Assembly (NCBI GenBank): GCA_031552355.1
Contig: JAVBMO010000192.1
Location: forward strand, 1 to 14,159
Direction of reading: 5' to 3'
Source: JAVBMO01 sp031552355
Lineage (GTDB): Bacteria; Bacteroidota; Bacteroidia; Bacteroidales; P3
DNA: 14,159 nt
The translations under genes and the position numbers were made by a program. The notes below the pieces were generated by a model, which worked only from the letters and a program-made list of their open reading frames with translations, was not told the origin of the DNA and ran no database searches. How positions within the stretch are numbered: position 1 is the first letter of the stretch; every line of letters starts with the position of its first letter. Below are positions 12,369 through 14,159 of this stretch, piece by piece.

Positions 12369-14159
12369 ATGAAACAACTTTTATTACCTTTTTTGCCAAA
12401 TTTGAGACAAATACTAATTCTGTTCGCTTTTTGTATGGGATTACTTGTGTCCTGTAAACAAAACAAACCGGAAAACATTTCCTCGTTAAAAGAGGTGGAT
12501 TACGACAAGTTACTGTCAGATGTTTTTGACTTTATAGGAATGAACAAAATGCCTGACAGTTCTATAGTTTATATTGACAAATTAGACCAAATTGCCAACA
12601 ATAAAGGGTATTATGGTGATTTGTCTGTGTCATTGAAAGCCAAAAGCCTGTATTATAAGCAACGGAACAACACAAATCAGGCATATAGAAACGCATACAG
12701 GCGTATTGCGGTTGTCAGTTTGACAAAAGATAGCATTGACATGTTCGATGCTTTGTACGATGCTGCTAAACTTCACTTTGAAAGGGGTACTTTTATGAGT
12801 GCTGTGAGTTATTTTATTCAACTTTCCAATGAAAATATCAGTAACCCATATAATCAGACAGCGATATTTTATAATTTTGGGAGAATTTACGAAAAAATCT
12901 GGCGTGATTCGTTGTTTGATTATTATGATGCGATGATCAGGACTGAAAACAAATACAAGAGAAAAGAGAGCCTGATACCCTATCTTCTTCACGGAAGAGC
13001 TGAAAATTACATGCGCATAGGCGGTTTTAGCGATAAAAAACTGTTTTCTTTTGAGGCGAATACCTCCCACCAGCAAGATTCTTTGCGGGAAGCCGTTCGA
13101 TTGTATCTGAAAGCAAACAAGTATTTTGATATACATGTGGTAAACAATAGTAAATTAGCTATTACATACGCTTTGTTAGGCGATATACAGCAGGCAAAGT
13201 TGGCCATAAAAAATGCAGAAATTGAAGCTTTGTTGCACAACCTTCCTATAGCACCTGTTTTTTGTTCAAAAGCTGTATTAGCTTATCGGGAAAAAGATTT
13301 CAGAAAAGCAATTGCTTTGGCTGATTCAGGCCAACACTTGTCACAGCATGTAGATTTTCAAAATTATAGAGTGAAATGTTTAAAAATTATATCAAAGTCT
13401 TATGAAGCTTTGGGTGATTATAAAAATGCTTTATTCTATCTAGAAAAAGAAAAAGATTTATCAGAGGAAATTCGCAGGGAAGAAAAAAACAAACAAATGG
13501 TGGTTTATCAAATTCAGCTGGATACCCAACAGAAAGAGCTGCGATTGAAAAAAGCGAAAATCCTCACAGACAGTTATCGTTTGTGGATTACCATTGTAGT
13601 CGTTGTGGCTGCTATTATTATTGTTTTGCTGTTTATTACACTTTCTTTGTACCGGAAAAACAAAAGGGCCTATTATGCTTTGATACAAAAGCACAAAGCA
13701 TGGGCAAAAGAAAAAGGAGAGAATAAAACGCCGAAAGCAGAAATTTATTCAATGGTTATCAAGGAATCAGGAGAAGAAAAAAATGAAGGAAGAAAAGAGG
13801 ATGAAGATGAAAAATTGATAGAACAACTTTTTGAATTGCTGGACGAAAAGAAAATCTTTATGAACGAAGGTTTGACTGTACCCATTCTTGCGGAACTTCT
13901 GAATACAAACCGTTACTATCTATCTGATGCCATTAATCGTATCTGTGGAAAAAATTTCTGCACTTTGATTAATGAATACAGAATAAAAGAAGCCATAAAC
14001 ATGTTGACTGACCCTAAGAACGATTGTTTTTCCATCGATAGTATCGGCTACGATGTGGGGTTTAAAAACCGCGCGACCTTCTATAAAGTGTTTAAAAGAA
14101 TCACCAATCTTTCGCCTTCGGATTTCCGCAAGCACCGAAACGACGGCCTTGTAAATTTC
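12369..14159 (+). CDS. Membrane-anchored TPR regulator with AraC-type DNA-binding domain, 3' end outside window
   Basis: The frame is open for 597 codons from ATG 12369 to the last base, with no stop, so the C terminus is missing or nearly so. The N terminus has a hydrophobic signal with a lipobox-like LVSC (cysteine 29). Helical repeats follow at about 40-375 and resemble TPRs; for example, a repeat near 340-365 reads SKSYEALGDYKNALFYLEKEKD. A coiled-coil stretch leads to one membrane helix at about 406-428. A charged linker then leads to an AraC/HTH_18-type domain: the first helix-turn-helix around 502-525 (VPILAELLNTNRYYLSDAI), the second around 555-590 (SIGYDVGFKNRATFYKVF). This implies periplasmic sensing and cytoplasmic DNA binding in one chain, an architecture known in Bacteroidota. 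The target is unknown; the divergent coiled-coil gene and the palindrome are candidates. Confidence 0.85.
   Translation, partial: MKQLLLPFLPNLRQILILFAFCMGLLVSCKQNKPENISSLKEVDYDKLLSDVFDFIGMNKMPDSSIVYIDKLDQIANNKGYYGDLSVSLKAKSLYYKQRNNTNQAYRNAYRRIAVVSLTKDSIDMFDALYDAAKLHFERGTFMSAVSYFIQLSNENISNPYNQTAIFYNFGRIYEKIWRDSLFDYYDAMIRTENKYKRKESLIPYLLHGRAENYMRIGGFSDKKLFSFEANTSHQQDSLREAVRLYLKANKYFDIHVVNNSKLAITYALLGDIQQAKLAIKNAEIEALLHNLPIAPVFCSKAVLAYREKDFRKAIALADSGQHLSQHVDFQNYRVKCLKIISKSYEALGDYKNALFYLEKEKDLSEEIRREEKNKQMVVYQIQLDTQQKELRLKKAKILTDSYRLWITIVVVVAAIIIVLLFITLSLYRKNKRAYYALIQKHKAWAKEKGENKTPKAEIYSMVIKESGEEKNEGRKEDEDEKLIEQLFELLDEKKIFMNEGLTVPILAELLNTNRYYLSDAINRICGKNFCTLINEYRIKEAINMLTDPKNDCFSIDSIGYDVGFKNRATFYKVFKRITNLSPSDFRKHRNDGLVNF

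Noticed and set aside
12630..13136. Minus-strand frame of 168 codons
   Set aside because: It lies within the uninterrupted 597-codon TPR-AraC frame and shows no domain.
1..14159. CRISPR array, tRNA/rRNA genes, insertion sequences
   Set aside because: No regularly spaced direct repeats, no tRNA-like TΨC/acceptor pattern, and no transposase or terminal inverted repeats were seen.

Overview
This window looks like a piece of a Bacteroidota chromosome, most probably Bacteroidales. The support is fourfold: low GC with AT-rich spacers; repeated promoter -7 elements of the TAnnTTTG type used in this phylum and no convincing Shine-Dalgarno sequences; a gliding-motility/T9SS type B C-terminal domain; and a small methylmalonyl-CoA mutase subunit of the Bacteroides/Porphyromonas type. 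The species cannot be named from the sequence.

Left part (1-5459). The window opens inside mutA, the non-catalytic subunit of methylmalonyl-CoA mutase, which ends in a terminator hairpin. Three surface-polysaccharide genes follow: a Wzx-like flippase, a Wzz-like chain-length regulator and an O-antigen ligase/polymerase family protein. Wzz and the ligase are 8 nt apart and probably share a promoter (2870-2900) lying at the end of the flippase gene. Together they could flip, size and join lipid-linked glycans, but no glycosyltransferase is present.

Middle part (5460-11041). These are mostly single genes with their own signals: a membrane-anchored PpiD/SurA-type foldase with a strong terminator, the 30S maturation factor rimM, a small secreted protein that is essentially only a T9SS type B sorting domain, D-alanine--D-alanine ligase (ddl) and NAD kinase (nadK). 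nadK ends in a hairpin that could stop transcription from both sides.

Right part (11061-14159). Two minus-strand genes come first: a small DUF1761-like membrane protein and an exported coiled-coil protein with two LTxxQ-like motifs reminiscent of Spy/CpxP. A 308-nt spacer then holds a perfect 28-bp palindrome and further GTCGC/GCGAC half-sites. Divergent to the coiled-coil gene is a large gene, open at the window edge: an envelope-anchored TPR protein with one membrane helix and a C-terminal AraC-type DNA-binding domain.

Most genes are ordinary housekeeping and envelope genes. The best leads are the palindrome between the divergent coiled-coil and TPR-AraC genes, the minimal T9SS-tagged protein, and the inverted repeat over the foldase promoter. 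Nothing here can be called a new system from sequence alone.
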